From NCBI GenBank assembly GCA_015061525.1, contig SUWK01000002.1:31510-95509 (forward strand): DNA of 64,000 nucleotides, given 5' to 3'. This DNA is from Lentisphaerota bacterium (GTDB lineage: Bacteria > Verrucomicrobiota > Lentisphaeria > Victivallales > Victivallaceae). The notes beneath the pieces are model-generated. The model saw only the letters and a list, made by a program, of their open reading frames with translations. It was not told the DNA's origin and made no database searches. The position numbers and the translations under genes were made by a program. This document shows positions 62,569 through 64,000 of the stretch, in pieces. Within the stretch, counting starts at the first letter, position 1. Every line of letters starts with the position of its first letter.

Positions 62569-63828
62569 ATGAGCTTTGCTGAAAAATCCGCCCGTGTATC
62601 CGGATTCATCCGCCGGACGTTTCCGGATACGATGAAACCCCCGAGCGGGATACTGAACCATCCGTATGTGGCTCCGGGCGGTCCGTATGCCAACAACCTC
62701 TGGGATTGGGACTCATACTGGACACTTTTTGCGGTATTGGCAGATAATCGTGACAACGGAAAATTTCTGGCAGACATCCGGCCTTTTGCCAGGGGAACGC
62801 TCTTCAACTTTCTGGAACATCAAGCTCCGGATGGTGCTTTGCCGATACTGATACATCCGCAGGATGCTGACCCGTTTGACTGTCTGCTCACTCCGGATAA
62901 TAATATGGCCAAACCGTTTCTTGCCCAGTTGACCAAACTGCTCTGGCAATACGGAATGCTTAGTGACAGTGAAATACAAACTGTCCTGCCGCGTATTCAG
63001 GCGTTTCACCGCTGTTATTTTCAGCGGTACTGCCATGAGGCGACCGGATTGGTATTATGGGCTAAAGATTGGGGCATCGGAGCCGATGATGATCCGGCAA
63101 TCTGGGGACGACCGGAAAAATCCTGTGCTTCGATATTTCTGAATTCATTTCTCTACCGGGATTTGCGAAGTGCCGCATTTCTGGCGGAAGCATGTCGGGA
63201 TAACGAAGTGGAAAAATGGTCTGCAGAACAGGCGGAAAAGCTGGCTGCCGCCATTGAAAAATATTGTTGGGATGAGCGGGAAAAAGCCTTTTTCTCGGTG
63301 GATGTACAGTGCCGCCAGAATATTTCCATACACCGGATGTGGGGAGAAATGAACAAATATCTGACCCCGTTCTGGAAGTGTCTGCAGTTGAAAGTACTCT
63401 CTTGGAGTTCGTTTCTGCCCTTCTGGTGCGGCTTCGGTTCGCAGGAAAAATTTGCGGCATTTCTGAAAGAAAACATGGTAAAAGACCGGCTCTTCAGCTG
63501 TCACGGCATCCGCTCGCTGTCGGCAGATGAACCGATGTATGACGGTGAAACATCACGGGGCAATCCGAGCAACTGGCTGGGCCCGGTATGGATGATCGTC
63601 AACTACCTTTTCTGGGAAACGCTGCACAAATTCGGCAAAAGTTCCATGGCAGATGAATTAGCAGAGATCATCATCGCCCTGCTGGATCGTGACCTGCAGG
63701 AAAACGGCTGTCTGCATGAGTACTATTCTCCGGAAAGCGGTGATGCCCGTTCCGGGAATAACTTTATGAGTTGGAACGCGCTCTGCGCCCTGATGAAAAA
63801 AGGGGCAATACCACAAAGCGAACAATGA
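62569..63828 (+). CDS. GH63/GH37-like glycoside hydrolase
   Basis: About 419 residues, cytoplasmic by lack of a signal peptide. The start LWDWDSYWTLFAV, the middle LVLWAKDWGIGADDDPAIWGRP (Asp residues likely catalytic), and the late NPSNWLGPVWMIVNYLFWETL with EYYSPESGDARSGNNFMSWN are the (alpha/alpha)6-barrel motifs shared by GH63 glucosidases, GH37 trehalases and mannosylglycerate hydrolases. Such enzymes split short alpha-glucosides or alpha-mannosides. ATG 62569 has AAGGAG 11 bases before it and is preferred over a TTG at 62545. It ends module 3, 27 bp after the previous gene, with a terminator following. Confidence 0.8.
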   Translation: MSFAEKSARVSGFIRRTFPDTMKPPSGILNHPYVAPGGPYANNLWDWDSYWTLFAVLADNRDNGKFLADIRPFARGTLFNFLEHQAPDGALPILIHPQDADPFDCLLTPDNNMAKPFLAQLTKLLWQYGMLSDSEIQTVLPRIQAFHRCYFQRYCHEATGLVLWAKDWGIGADDDPAIWGRPEKSCASIFLNSFLYRDLRSAAFLAEACRDNEVEKWSAEQAEKLAAAIEKYCWDEREKAFFSVDVQCRQNISIHRMWGEMNKYLTPFWKCLQLKVLSWSSFLPFWCGFGSQEKFAAFLKENMVKDRLFSCHGIRSLSADEPMYDGETSRGNPSNWLGPVWMIVNYLFWETLHKFGKSSMADELAEIIIALLDRDLQENGCLHEYYSPESGDARSGNNFMSWNALCALMKKGAIPQSEQ

Positions 63829-63892
63829 AATTTGTGTTCCGCGGCAAATTATCATCACCACTTGGAAAAATATGGCTCTATTATGTAAAAGT

Positions 63893-63918
63893 CAAGGGCT
63901 GATTCCCTTGTTTTTGTT
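63893..63918 (+). terminator. Rho-independent terminator of module 3
   Basis: CAAGGG (63893-63898) and CCCTTG (63905-63910) form a short stem followed by TTTTTGTT, about 65 bp after the last gene. Beyond it to the window edge I see no gene. Confidence 0.7.
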
Positions 63919-64000
63919 AATTTTCTTAAATTTTCTGTTCACAAGCAACAAAAATCCTGTCTGCATAGTTTTCTATGCAGTATTATTTTCACAGTTTTTA

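Noticed and set aside
63829..64000. A further gene at the right edge
   Set aside because: Only a terminator and AT-rich sequence are visible, with no start codon and ribosome binding site pair.

Overview
The window looks like a chromosomal stretch of a Gram-negative anaerobe from the PVC group, most likely Lentisphaerota (a Victivallis-like gut bacterium). The indications are three pseudopilin genes with the [18 protein letters not shown] helix and a C-terminal H-x(8,9)-DG motif, a eukaryote-type UDP-N-acetylhexosamine pyrophosphorylase beside murG/ftsW, an LptF/G permease (so an outer membrane with LPS), and very large secreted carbohydrate-active proteins. The lineage is an inference from gene content; no rRNA or tRNA gene was seen.

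Left part (1-31 kb), mostly housekeeping. It holds the N-terminus of trigger factor (tig); a small lipoprotein; clpC with a zinc-ribbon partner; the run dapB-ROK regulator-pdxB-MFS transporter; lptG-type permease, anchored oligopeptide-binding protein and ung; a thioredoxin-like gene whose active site reads WHGPC; cysS; an ABC exporter; a DMT permease; the operon deoR-E2-E3-E1-sorbose-1-phosphate-reductase-like; a DciA-like gene; and a cell-wall run of UDP-HexNAc pyrophosphorylase, ftsW and murG. Between the convergent ung and thioredoxin genes sits a 447-bp element with terminal inverted repeats and a 9-bp target duplication.

Right part (31-64 kb), polysaccharide-degradation loci. Three modules repeat one plan: a LacI- or GntR/LacI-type regulator, then a pseudopilin-like gene, then a large secreted carbohydrate-active or phosphoesterase protein. 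Module 1 (minus, 38.8 to 30.8 kb) ends in a 1504-residue fusion of a TIM-barrel-like domain, two binding-type repeats, a calcineurin-like phosphoesterase and a PQQ-type propeller. Module 2 (plus, 39.2-43.0 kb) has a secreted phosphoesterase and a right-handed beta-helix protein. Module 3 (plus, 52.9-63.8 kb) has an 1877-residue protein with four LamG-like domains, an ADP-ribosylglycohydrolase and a GH63/GH37-like enzyme. Between them lie a LacI-controlled GH5-like/FAD-oxidoreductase/serine-hydrolase operon, a ceramidase-like gene and an EF-G-like GTPase.

The most unusual structure is a family of cassettes inside pseudopilin genes. In two of the three pseudopilin genes the codons for FTLIELLV occur two or three times, separated by in-frame inserts of 231, 309 and 342 bp. 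The 309- and 342-bp inserts are homologous. The 231-bp insert carries an array of five different perfect hairpins separated by a nearly constant 7-nt GCTTCAY linker, plus four 10-bp TCCGTAY repeats. The 447-bp element near 12.3 kb also has hairpins followed by a sequence resembling the cassette repeat, so the two may belong to one family of mobile or recombinogenic elements.
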